Shown: positions 10,380 to 19,996 of the stretch, in pieces
Position numbering within the stretch: position 1 is the stretch's first letter
Layout of the letters: each line of letters starts with the position of its first letter
DNA from: Porogramme epimiltina
Taxonomy: Eukaryota; Basidiomycota; Agaricomycetes; Polyporales; Polyporaceae
Reading direction: 5' to 3'
Length of the DNA: 20,781 nucleotides
NCBI GenBank assembly: GCA_900155495.1
Contig: FTLJ01000713.1
Span: forward strand, 1 to 20,781
The notes under the pieces: model-generated
Database searches by the model: none
Told to the model about the DNA's origin: nothing
The model's input: the letters and a program-made list of their open reading frames with translations, nothing else
Translations under genes and position numbers: made by a program

Positions 10380-11864
10380 TCATGTCCGCCGGCCCCGCTC
10401 CGGGTCCCCCCCTTCCCGCTCGCGGCTCGACCGCGGGCTACGCGAGTCGCGCTGGAGGCGCGTGCGCTCGTCCGCGAGGTCCTCGAAGTCGTCCGGCTCG
10501 GGCTCGTACAGCGTGTCGAGGCCGATCGCGTCGGCGCCGTCGCGGCGGTCCGCGCGTACGTAGCCGTCGTCGCGGCCGGGCGTGCGGGAGAGCTCGAGGA
10601 GGTGCACGCCGAGGAAGGTGGTGATGAAGCCGGCGAGGAGGGAGATGGAATTTGCCGGGTCGTCGGTGTTGAGGCCCTGGAAGAGGATGATGGACGCAAT
10701 GATCGTTGCGGTCGAGAAGCCGACGTAGTACATCGGGTTCACGCTGTAGGGTAGAGCGAGTAGAAGTTAGCGGGTAGTTAAGATGATGCGGAGATAGAGA
10801 GGAGGGAGTGGGAGTGGGTAGGGGACAGGAAGGGTAGGTTGGGCGGATGGATGAAAGCGAGGCGTACACGTTGGTAGAGAAGGTATCGAGCGCCTTGTTG
10901 AAGTAATTCGTTTGCACTACGATACACCCGGCGACGAGGATTGCAAATACGTAGGTCGCTGGGCGCGTGAACTGGTTGTTCCCGGAGAACGTAAGCTTGA
11001 CGGCGACGCCGAGGCCTTTGACGGCCATTACGCTCACGGAGCCCACAAGGGAACAGATTGAAATGTACACGGAGGGGTTCGTGCGGCCATACTTCGGGAC
11101 GACGAAGTAAATCATCACCAGGGAGAAGACGAGAACGGCGAAGCTGTAAAACAAGAAGCCTGGGGAAGGCTTGTCTTTGAGTACATGGTTTCACGAGAGA
11201 CTTAACGCACCTGGGCGGAGGGCATATTCGAGGATCTCATCCACGGTCTGGATATCCTTGTCTGGGGGTGCATGGAGGACAATAATGAGGGAGCCCAACA
11301 GACACAATGCGCAACCGACACGACCAAGATGTCCCAAGCTTTCCTTCAAGATAAATGAGGCGAGGACGGCTCTTGGATGCCTATGAGGAAACGCCGAAAA
11401 ATGTAGGAATAGCGGACGCACCCAATAATTACACTAAGTGCACCCAGCGGAGTGATCAGTATCGGCGGCGCAAAGGTGTACGCAACGAAGTTGAGGACTA
11501 GTGGTATCCTCCATGAGGCAAGTCGCGGCTTGAAAACGTATGGACGCTCACGCACTCTCTCCGAGAACCACTACATTCCCGAGTCCGGATCAGGACGTAT
11601 TCTCCGAAAGTCTGGGCAGATAGACTCACTGATTGTCATGCCTGTCCACCATAGTGGGCTCTTAAAGTACGTGTGCTGGTCCGATGCTGCACCGCTCCCC
11701 GCGTCACTAGCATGAATAAGGCCCTGCAGGATCGTGCGCGTAAGCGGCGGCCGAGGGTGTTGTGGGTCGAAGAGACGGACCTTTTTCGTGAAGATGAAAC
11801 TGCTGCCTATGCAGACAGAGCCCGAGAGGGCGATGATGAGCCCAATGTACTTGTCGTCGATCAT
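10380..11864 (-). CDS. NIPA-type magnesium transporter (361 aa, 7 exons)
   Basis: Minus-strand exons are 11864-11781, 11723-11630, 11570-11556 (15 nt), 11497-11422, 11371-11211, 11159-10868 and 10743-10380, totalling 1086 nt. The joined protein follows the NIPA (DUF803) family throughout: MIDDKYIGLIIALSGS, SSFIFTKKGL, YFKSPLWWTGMTIMVLGE, NFVAYTFAPPILITPLGAL, ASFILKESLGHLGRVG, LHAPPDKDIQTVDEIL, YGRTNPSVYISICSLVGS, FNKALDTFSTNVVNPMYYV, FQGL and FLGVHLLELSR. Family proteins are polytopic membrane carriers of Mg2+ and some other divalent cations in the plasma or endosomal membrane; about nine hydrophobic segments are visible. The C-terminal tail of about 70 residues is charged (Arg/Asp/Glu-rich) and lies on one membrane face. 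The start is chosen because MIDDKYIGL is the usual family N-terminus. Intron 1 (11780-11724, 57 nt) begins GTCCGT, is a multiple of three and has no stop in frame. A five-codon upstream ORF ends 10 nt before the start codon. Confidence 0.9.
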
Positions 11865-11874
11865 GCTGGTAGGC

Positions 11875-11892
11875 TCAGGGCGTCGGCGTCAT
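11875..11892 (-). promoter_or_regulatory. Five-codon upstream ORF before the NIPA start
   Basis: On the minus strand an ATG at 11892-11890 opens a five-codon frame (Met-Thr-Pro-Thr-Pro) that stops with TGA at 11877-11875, 10 nt before the transporter start at 11864. It is out of frame with the main coding region. Whether it lies inside the mRNA depends on the unmapped transcription start. Confidence 0.4.
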
Positions 11893-12567
11893 GGAGGTAA
11901 GGAGCGTGGGGGAGGAGGGAGACGGCGAGGAGTGCGTCTGGGAGGGCTTGCTCGTCAGCGTGCCACGGCGGACCCGCATCCGTCGCCCGCAGCCAGCACA
12001 GCGCCCGGCCTCCATCCGGCCCGACCCTCCCGCCCCACGGTGCCTGGACGGCGGGAAGGGCCCCGCAAGCGCCACAAAGCCTGCCTGACCATCGACACCG
12101 TCGTGTGCGGGTCCAAGTCCGCCGTCCGGGGGGTGCCCTTCCCCGTCGCCCCGCGCACACCCAGGCGCTCTCCTACTTAATCCTTTCATATTTCTCTCGG
12201 CCATCCTGTCAGCCAAGCCGGTCTTGGTGCGGTATACACCGGCGATGCCATCTCCTCCGATGCACTCACGCCATGCATCCGGCGCCAGAAACCATCTCAA
12301 CAGGCACGTCGAGATTAGTGCGTCTCTAACTCATTTTATCCCGCTCGCTCACACAACCCGTGCCTCGACGGCGTCATTGTTTAATTTTCAGGGGGACCGT
12401 CCTTGGCGCAGTCCGAAAGCATCCGATGAGAGGGAGACGAAAACCGGGAGACACAGAACCATACTTGGCATACCCACACTGCTGTGTGTGACCGTGCACA
12501 GCGCGCGAACCTAAATGCATCCCGTCCGAGACATCGTCAACGCCATTACCTTCCAGTCAAGCGCGCT

Positions 12568-12588
12568 CGATCTCACGTAATGAGATCG
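12568..12588. promoter_or_regulatory. Perfect 8-bp inverted repeat upstream of laccase 1
   Basis: The arms CGATCTCA and TGAGATCG are exact reverse complements and are separated by CGTAA. The element lies 1.04 kb before the laccase 1 start and 0.7 kb before the transporter start. The shape suits a dimeric regulator, but no known site was recognised. Confidence 0.35.
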
Positions 12589-12720
12589 CAACTCACCGTG
12601 GCGTGATGCGCTCAGCACAGATCGCTGAAATGCCTCACGTCCACATCCCTTGGACGCCCTAATGGCCTAGCTCCCTCCAGGCATTGCGCCTTTAGGGGTG
12701 GGCTCCCAGCGGGCTGCTGT

Positions 12721-12778
12721 GCGCCACCGAGCTGGCAACGATTCCGTCGGTCTATGCCCGCCTGAAGCGCCACCGAGC
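12721..12778. repeat. 12-bp direct repeat GCGCCACCGAGC
   Basis: Exact copies lie at 12721-12732 and 12767-12778, starting 46 bp apart, in the shared upstream region of the transporter and laccase 1. The function is unknown; they could be paired regulatory sites or a small duplication. Confidence 0.5.
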
Positions 12779-13186
12779 CCCCGCTCGCCGCATGCTCGTT
12801 GCGCCTATGATCAGGTAGGTTGACGTCGGCACCGGCCCCCGCTGCAGGACATATCGCTGAATCACGAACCTTGGCGTCCTAGCTGTTTATGTCCGCACGC
12901 ATACGCAAGCCGAAGAATGAAGGCCGGACGGTGCAGTCGGATCAAAGTCTACCTTCGGTGAACTCTGACTCAGTAAGCACTTAGCAGTCTCGTCCTGTGC
13001 TCTTTGCGCCGTCCAACTTACGTCTAGGCGTAGTCAGACCATTGAATACAAGGGCTCCTGCCACAGTTTTCCCAAGAAATGTAGACGGTCTTCTAAGTCT
13101 ATTCTGTCGCTCTTCAATAGAGTATCTGTGTCATCGATGCATCTAGTACGTGAGTGACCAACTCGCCCTGGGTGCGAGCAGTCGGA

Positions 13187-13201
13187 TCTCGTACTACGAG
13201 A
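13187..13201. promoter_or_regulatory. 15-bp palindrome in the laccase 1 upstream region
   Basis: TCTCGTA and TACGAGA form a perfect dyad around a single central C. It lies about 305 bp upstream of the TATA box and 430 bp upstream of the start codon, a typical distance for a fungal activator or repressor site. It does not match a motif I know. Confidence 0.35.
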
Positions 13202-13506
13202 AGGGGAAGAGGTTTTAACTGACTGCTTGGCATCGCAGGAACATGACAGGGGCACTGCTCGCCCAATTCAGTATCTAGTTGCGCTACGCGCCCTCCCCAG
13301 CCCCCCGCCGCCGCGGAAGCAGCGACTTGCAAGTCCTTTACCGTTCACGCGACCGTCGCGCGTCAGGGATGGTAGCGAGTCTGGAGGCACCTTTCTTGAT
13401 ACACCCGCCCCCGACGGTCTCTTGTCCGCAAGACTTGGGCTCGGCGGGCGGCCAGGAGTGACCAACCGGTCTCGCGTATACTGTGCAGTGGACTGGACGT
13501 CGCGGG

Positions 13507-13533
13507 TATTTAAGAGATGAAGACGAGGCATTT
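13507..13533 (+). promoter_or_regulatory. Core promoter of laccase 1: TATA box plus shared downstream element
   Basis: TATTTAAGA at 13507-13515 lies 121 bp before the start codon. It is followed at 13525-13533 by GAGGCATTT. The same two elements, with 9-10 bp between them, occur before laccase 2, which supports their reality. Confidence 0.75.
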
Positions 13534-13627
13534 GTGCTCAGCACGAGTTCCATCGAGCTCGGCTTCCCTCGTCCACCGCTTGCTCACTTCTCAGTCGACG
13601 CTCTTTCAAGCGCAGCTAGCAAGTACG

Positions 13628-15793
13628 ATGAAGACCCTTTCCTTCCTCACACCGATCGTTGCCCTCGCCCTCGTCGCGGGGGCGTTCGCATCCGTCGGGC
13701 CCGTAGCCAACCTCAGGATCGGAAACGCTGCTGTTTCGCCTGACGGCTACACTCGCGACGCGGTCGTTGTGAACGGCGCGACGCCTGGACCACTCATCGT
13801 CGGAAACAAGGTCGACCATTTTGCTTTAGCTTATGATTGGTCTTCATGGTGCTGATAGCTCTTCAGGGCGACAACTTCCGGCTAAACGTCATCGATGAGC
13901 TGACGAACCACACTATGCTCAAGTCCACCAGTATTGTATGCGATTGTACCTTGCCTCAATTTCGGATGATCGCTTACCCACCGTTTCCAGCACTGGCACG
14001 GATTTTTCCAGCACGGGACCAACTGGGCTGATGGAGGGGCCTTCGTGAACCAATGCCCTATCTCGTCCGGCCACTCCTTCTCCTACAACTTCCAGGCTAA
14101 AGACCAGGCTGGTGAGACACTTCTAATCTACAATAAGTAATCGAGTATAAGCTAACGTGATACACCCTCAGGAACGTTCTGGTACCACAGTCATCTGTCT
14201 ACCCAGTACTGTGACGGTCTACGCGGCCCATTCGTCGTCTATGACCCAAAGGATCCTCACAAGAAGCTGTATGATGTTGATAACGGTACGCTACAATAAT
14301 TTGGATGTGAAACGTTCTCTAATGGAGGCCTCAATAGAATCTACGGTGATCACTCTGGAGGACTGGTACCACACTGCCGCTAGGCTTGGTCCTCGCTTCC
14401 CGTTCGTCCACCGTCTAACTTTTGGTTGAGTTCTACTAACGAGAGCTCGATAGATTGGGTTCGGATTCGACCCTCATTAATGGTCTCGGTCGCTCTGCGA
14501 CAACCGCCACCGGTGATTTGGCCGTCATCAAGGTGACGAGAGGAAAGCGGTGAGCACCATCTTTCTTAGTAAACCGCCCGTGAGAACTCAACAGATGTCG
14601 TCATTCAGCTATCGTTTCCGCCTTGTATCACTTTCCTGCGACCCTTTCTACACCTTCAGCATCGATGGCCACAACATGACCATTATTGAGGCGGATGCCG
14701 TCAACACCAAGCCGCACACCGTCGACTCTCTTGAGATCTTTGCCGGACAGCGCTACTCGTTCATTGTGCGTTGTTGTGTCATCCTGCTCAGCATCATGGC
14801 TAATCCGGCCTCCATCGGCCTATGCAGCTCAACGCGAATCAGACTGTTGACAACTACTGGGTCAGGGCCAACCCCAACTTCGGGAATGTCGGCTTCACGA
14901 ACGGCATAAACTCCGCAATCCTGCGCTACGACGGCGCGGCGGTGGCTGAGCCCGCCGCAGCCATACCGCCCGCGAGCGTGACGCCCTTGCTGGAGACCGA
15001 TCTACACCCCCTCGTCTCTACGGCTGTGGTGCGTGCTTTAGGCCGAATCAAGCTTAGCCCTCCATGATGACGCTGATCTGTACCACAGCCTGGCAGCCCC
15101 GTTGCGGGCGGCGTCGACAAGGCGCTCAACTTCGTGTTCAACTTCGTGCGCATCTCCGTTCCCCTCGTCCACAGCACACAAGACTAACCTAGTCTGCGCA
15201 CCCCGCCCGCGGCCGACAGGACGGAACCAACTTTTTCATCAACGACGCGACCTTCACGCCTCCCAGCGTACCCGTGTTGCTCCAGATCCTGAGCGGCGCG
15301 CAGGCCGCGCAGGATCTGCTCCCCTCGGGCAGCGTCATTCCCCTCCCGGCGCTGAGCACCATCGAGCTGTCGTTCCCCGCGACGGCGAACGCCCCAGGTG
15401 TGCCGCATCCCTTCCACTTGCACGGCGTACGTCTCTCTAGCTTTCTTCTGCTGGCGCTTCCCTGCTAACCTTCGTGCGCCCGCCCCCTCTCGCCAGCACA
15501 CCTTCGCCGTCGTCCGAAGCGCGGGCAGCACGGCGTACAACTACGTGGACCCGGTGTGGCGCGACGTGGTGAGCACGGGCACGCCCGCGGCGGGCGACAA
15601 CGTGACGATCCGGTTCGTGACCGACAACCCCGGGCCGTGGTTCCTCCACTGCCACATCGACTTCCACCTCGAGGCGGGCTTCGCGGTCGTGTTCGCGGAG
15701 GACCTGCCGGGCACGCCTGCTGCGAACCCGGTCCCGCAATCCTGGGAGAGCCTGTGCCCGATCTACAACGGCCTGGCTGAGGAGGACCAGTAG
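13628..15793 (+). CDS. Laccase 1 (secreted multicopper oxidase, 521 aa, 11 exons)
   Basis: Exons: 13628-13810, 13867-13935, 13991-14111, 14172-14285, 14338-14401, 14454-14549, 14609-14765, 14828-15028, 15089-15145, 15220-15426 and 15497-15793; ten introns of 52-74 nt. The product is a benzenediol:oxygen oxidoreductase (EC 1.10.3.2) that oxidises phenols at a type 1 copper and reduces O2 to water at a trinuclear cluster. Residues 1-21 form a signal peptide ending AFA. Copper ligands are all present: HWH (85-87), HSH (130-132), HPFHLHG (417-423) and HCHIDFH (474-480, with Cys475). The residue ten after this Cys is Phe485, as in high-redox-potential white-rot laccases. Asn-glycosylation sequons include NHT, NMT, NQT and NVT. 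The length is normal for the family. Intron 1 starts with GTCGAC and intron 5 with GTTCGT, both less common donors. An in-frame ATG at 13517 would add 37 residues before the signal peptide but lies only 10 bp after the TATA box starts, so it is not used here. The enzyme probably acts in lignin or phenolic breakdown or in pigment and developmental oxidation. Confidence 0.95.
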
Positions 15794-16362
15794 GGGAGTG
15801 TGTCCGTTTGGTTCGGAACTCTGTTGAAGGGTGGAGAACTGTAACTTGACTGGAAATAACTCCAATGGGCTGTAGGATATTCTTGCTGGGTAATGCAGAC
15901 GTAAGATTTCATGCGATAGGAGGCGACACGGGTCCTGCAATAGCCTGTTCTTAAGTTAGCCTTCTAGCAATGCACACTAGTGGCAGTATATGCACAGGCA
16001 GGGACTCCTGCACTGGCAGGGTGCCCTAGCAGTCCCTCGCCGGAGTCAGGGCGAGTTGATGGGGGTGACGTCACGGAGTCTCGCCGAGGCACCCAAATAG
16101 GCCTAAACCTTGACGGCGAACTCCGACTGGCGCTGGGGACGAGTTCCGCGGCGTCGTCGATGCCGGCGGGTCGCTTGCAAGGTTCGTCCACCCGCCCTCA
16201 CCACAAATACCACACTCTTCTCCAGCTTCCTCGCGATCCCGACCTCGAGTGCTCCGACGCGGGTCGCGTTCGTCGTCGGTTTGTGTCATCGGCGCACGCC
16301 CCGACTCTGGCCGAGCGCCGACCCATCTGGCCCCGGCGGACATACCCACGCCCCGCACACAT

Positions 16363-16386
16363 GGCGTGCAGTCGGGCGTGCAGTCG
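16363..16386 (+). repeat. Tandem 12-bp duplication GGCGTGCAGTCG
   Basis: Two exact adjacent copies occupy 16363-16374 and 16375-16386, about 1.4 kb upstream of the laccase 2 start. Each contains GCGTG, and the first is preceded by T to give TGGCGTG, a match to the TNGCGTG core. Functional meaning is uncertain. Confidence 0.6.
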
Positions 16387-17680
16387 CGACCGGTCTGTCT
16401 ACCTGAAACGGCGTTTGGGCCTCCTCGCCGGCGTCCTCAGCGCTGGTCCGCGGCCTCGACCTGGTAAGCACCCGCCGGGCCACTTCCGATATCGGGTGCG
16501 CTCTTCACAGCGATGCGAGCCGATAGGACGGAAGCTGCTGGGCATTCCAGCTAGTATTAGTAGGTGTTTGAGCTGCTTCGGCCTCTGGGGAGTGGACTTA
16601 GTAGCCATAGCTACATACCAAGGTGTGTGAGGCCTCGTTCCCGGTGTCCTGGGCTCTGACAAGGATCTTCGCCGCAACAGGTATATGGGTGACTTGCGGA
16701 TGCCTGTGCGCGCACTGCTCGCGAGTCCCTACCAGCTGGCTGTGCCGCCGCCCGCCATTGCTGCTTACACAGCCGGCCCCGCTCGACTGTATGTCGCGAG
16801 GAACACAGACCGGAACCCCATCTCCGTCCTTGGGGATCGTAGACGGGCGTGTGTACAATGTATCCTTGGAAAGCTAGCTCGGGCACACTCTCAATAGCAA
16901 TGGAGCGATGGCAACAACGGGAGGATCTCCCGCCATCGGTACATCCATCGAAAGCAGGCACGGGGTGTTCCTTCTTTGGAATACTCTGAGCCGTCAGCTT
17001 GGAAGAAGCTACTCAACGCCGCTCGCAGGCGGTCCGGTGTCGTGGTGCTGTGCCTCGACCGACGCTGGCGTCCACGCAAGCCCGGATATCTCGCACTGCG
17101 CCAATTGCGCGAGTCAACGACACCTGCGCGCCTTGCGGTTATTTTGGGCGGGGGCTTTTCAAACCCAAGATGAGGATTGTCTGAGTCAGGCGAGTAGATC
17201 CGCACTTCCTCCAGTCCGCAAGAGGGAATTGAACCTACTGTGTGACGCTGCAGGTACACCCAGCCCTCATGCCGCCGCCGTTCAGCCCCATTTACGTTTA
17301 CGAAGCACCAAACGAAGGCTCTTGCGAGCATCGCTCGATCTATTCGGGCCAACATCCTTGGTCGAGATGAAGACGAAGCTCTCAACGATCTTTCACCGCA
17401 CACACGCCAGCCCCCACTGGCAGGTTCGCGCGACGACCGCTCCTGAAAAGCGCCGCTGCAAGCGTTTGTACTGCGCCCTGCCAGTCCCCCTCGCACCCGT
17501 GGAGCTACCGCGGTGCCGCCAGGCCGCTCGCTCAGCCCGACCGTGCGGCCCTCTTTGGACAGCTCTGCCGCCGCACGCGTGTCGGAGCAGCCGGTGGCAG
17601 GCGCGCGCCTGGTGCGTCCGGTGTGTCCTGTACTCTGGCTACCGATCCCGCTACACCCCCTCCGCGCGCGCGTCCCCGAG

Positions 17681-17708
17681 TATTTAAGAAGCCGGGGAAG
17701 AGGCATTT
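17681..17708 (+). promoter_or_regulatory. Core promoter of laccase 2: TATA box plus shared downstream element
   Basis: TATTTAAGA at 17681-17689 lies 118 bp before the start codon, and GAGGCATTT follows at 17700-17708. The arrangement mirrors that of laccase 1 almost exactly. Confidence 0.75.
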
Positions 17709-17798
17709 CTGCGTCAGCTCGACCTGCTACGGAGCTCCTCCTTCCTTGAATCCCCACACCCCGCACTCGATCGTCGGTTTCAGCGATCTGCGTACGAA

Positions 17799-19996
17799 AT
17801 GGTGAAGCTCTCGCTGTCGACGCCTCTCTTCGCCCTCGCCCTCGCGGCGGGGACGCACGCCGCCATCGGGCCCGTCGCGAACCTCGTCATCACCGACAAG
17901 ACGGTCTCCCCCGACGGTTTTGCACGCGCCGCCGTCGTCGCCAACGGCGGTACCCCCGGCCCTCTCATCGTAGGCAACAAGGTATGGGGACTACCTAATG
18001 CCCGCACGGCGAGGCGTCGGAGCGCTCGTCGCTTACGATTTCTTTGCGCAGAACGACCGCTTCCAGATCAATGTCATCGACAACTTGTCGAACCACACTA
18101 TGAACAAGACTACCAGTATTGTGGGTACCTGTAATTGTATTGCCTAGCGTCGACAGATGAAAACTGACGTGACTTCTCGGACCTGACAGCACTGGCACGG
18201 CTTCTTCCAGAAGGGCACGAACTGGGCAGATGGCCCGGCCTTCGTGAATCAGTGCCCGATCACGTCTGGGCACTCGTTCCTGTACGACTTCACCGCTCTC
18301 AACCAGGCTGGTGCGTGATCTTTTGTGGAGCTTCCCGTGACGCTCCGTTCCGACCGGGCCCCCTTTCCGCAGGTACATTCTGGTACCACAGCCACCTTAC
18401 CACCCAGTACTGTGATGGACTGAGGGGGCCTCTCGTCGTCTACGACCCCCATGATCCTCTCAAGTACCTCTATGATGTCGACAATGGTGGGCCTTATTAC
18501 TATCTTGCCCCCCCACGTCACCCTGACGTAGATGGCAAACAGAATCCACCGTGATCACCCTTGCGGACTGGTACCACCGCGCTGCGCACCTCCTCAACCT
18601 TCCTGCGTAAGTAAACTCAAGCTGCGCTTTCTATTATTACATAACTCAACGATGTGGTATAGGAACCCAGATTCCACCCTAATTAACGGCCTAGGGCGCT
18701 CGGCCACGACCGGAACTGGGGACCTCGCTGTGATCAACGTCACTCAAGGGAAGCGGTGAGTCCAACGAACCATGTGATGAAGTAGCTGCAAAGTATTCAT
18801 TTACGCGCGACTCTATTCAGCTACCGCTTCCGCCTTGTTTCCATATCCTGCGACCCCAACTACGTCTTCAGCATCGACAACCACAATTTGACTATCATAG
18901 AAGTGGACTCCATCAGCAGTCAGCCGCACACTGTGGACTCCTTGCGGATCTTCGCCGCTCAGCGGTATTCATTTGTCGTAAGCTACCACCTGCTCCTCCC
19001 TCGGCAACGTGTCCCTCACGTCTCGCGCAGCTGGACGCGAACCAACCAATTGACAACTACTGGATCCGGGCGAACCCGGACCACGGCACCGTCAACTTCA
19101 CCGGGGGCATCAACTCTGCCATCCTGCGCTACAGCGGCGCTGAGCCGGTCGAACCCAATGTGACGGTCGCGCCCCCGCTCGTCAACGAGCTGCGCGAGCA
19201 GGACCTGACTCCCTTCACCCCCATGCCAGTGGTACGTCCATCTCCTCATCACGACTCAGGGTTCCGCGGTCCTAACAGATCGCCCTGCAGCCCGGCCAGA
19301 AATTCCCCGGTGGCGTCGACAAGCCCCTCAGCCTCGCCTTCGAATTCGTAAGTCCACCTTCCACGGGCCCCTCGGACCTCGGATACCGTTGTACTCATTC
19401 GCGCCCTACAGAACGCCACCACCGGCAAGTTCCTCATCAACAACGTGACGTTCCTCCCGCCCAAGGTGCCCGTGCTGCTCCAGATCCTGAGTGGCGCGCA
19501 CACCGCGCAGGACCTCATGCCGGGCGGGAGCATCATCCCTCTCCCGATCAACAAGTCCATCGAGATCACCTTCCCCGCGCCCACCGGTGCCCCTGGCGGC
19601 CCGCACCCCTTCCACCTGCACGGTGTACGTTCCCCCCACCTCTCCTCGATAAGTGGACCGCGCGCTGACGCCCTCCCCTCCCCCTCCCCCTTCCCCTCCC
19701 CACAGCACGCGTTCGCGGTCGTGCGCAGCGCGGGACAGACGACGCCCAACTACGACAACCCGATCTGGCGCGACACGGTCAGCACGGGCACGGCGGGCGA
19801 CGAGGTCACGATCCGGTTCGAGACGAACAACCCCGGGCCGTGGTTCCTCCACTGCCACATCGACTTCCACCTCGACGCCGGGTTCGCGGTCGTCATGGCC
19901 GAGGACGTCCCGGACACGAAGATCGCGAACAAGGTCCCGCTCGCGTGGGACGAGCTCTGCCCGATCTACGACAAGCTCCCCGATAGCCAGCACTAA
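17799..19996 (+). CDS. Laccase 2 (secreted multicopper oxidase, 520 aa, 11 exons)
   Basis: Exons: 17799-17981, 18052-18120, 18190-18310, 18373-18486, 18543-18606, 18663-18755, 18821-18977, 19031-19231, 19291-19347, 19412-19624 and 19706-19996; introns are 53-81 nt. All ten introns interrupt the protein at the same places and phases as in laccase 1, and eight of eleven exons have identical length; only exons 6, 10 and 11 differ, by 3 or 6 nt. Residues 1-21 form a signal peptide ending THA, and the mature protein starts AIGPVANL. Copper ligands are complete: HWH (85-87), HSH (130-132), HPFHLHG (418-424) and HCHIDFH (473-479, Cys474). Phe484 occupies the axial position, so high redox potential is expected. 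The first copper loop reads [14 protein letters not shown], with Lys where laccase 1 has His. More Asn-glycosylation sequons are visible than in laccase 1 (NHT, NKT, NVT, NLT, NFT, NAT). The reaction and secretion are as for laccase 1, but sequence and upstream differences suggest distinct expression or substrate range. Confidence 0.95.

Larger units (their letters stand above)
11865..13627. other. Divergent intergenic region between the Mg transporter and laccase 1
   Basis: About 1.76 kb separates the transporter (-) from laccase 1 (+) and should carry both promoters. I found no frame with a recognisable domain on either strand. Visible elements are the short uORF, a 12-bp direct repeat (12721 and 12767), two perfect inverted repeats (12568-12588 and 13187-13201), one TGGCGTG matching the xenobiotic-response-type core TNGCGTG (12599-12605), and the TATA box at 13507. 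Confidence 0.5.
15794..17798. other. Intergenic region between the two laccases
   Basis: About 2 kb follows laccase 1 and precedes laccase 2. The first 170 nt should be 3' UTR. The rest carries no frame with recognisable domains; a 259-codon open frame at 16908-17687 has no family features. Visible items are a 12-bp tandem duplication (16363-16386), a TGGCGTG core at its first copy, a GCGGGG-type CreA-like core near 17148-17153, and the TATA box at 17681. Confidence 0.5.

Noticed and set aside
13517..13627. Upstream in-frame ATG that would extend laccase 1 by 37 residues
   Set aside because: It lies just after the TATA box, before the expected transcription start, and would bury the signal peptide. 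Laccase 2 has no equivalent.
15998..16011. Small hairpin GCAGG-GACT-CCTGC downstream of laccase 1
   Set aside because: A five-base stem is expected by chance in sequence of this length; no further support.
17367..17400. Possible relic of a third laccase start (ATGAAGACGAAGCTCTC resembles the laccase 1 start codon region)
   Set aside because: Similarity covers only a few codons of signal-peptide-like sequence, and no downstream laccase blocks follow.
16908..17687. 259-codon open frame (+) and overlapping 291-codon frame on the other strand (16891-17766) between the laccases
   Set aside because: Neither has recognisable domains, composition typical of the flanking genes or splice structure. 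The interval also contains the laccase 2 promoter.
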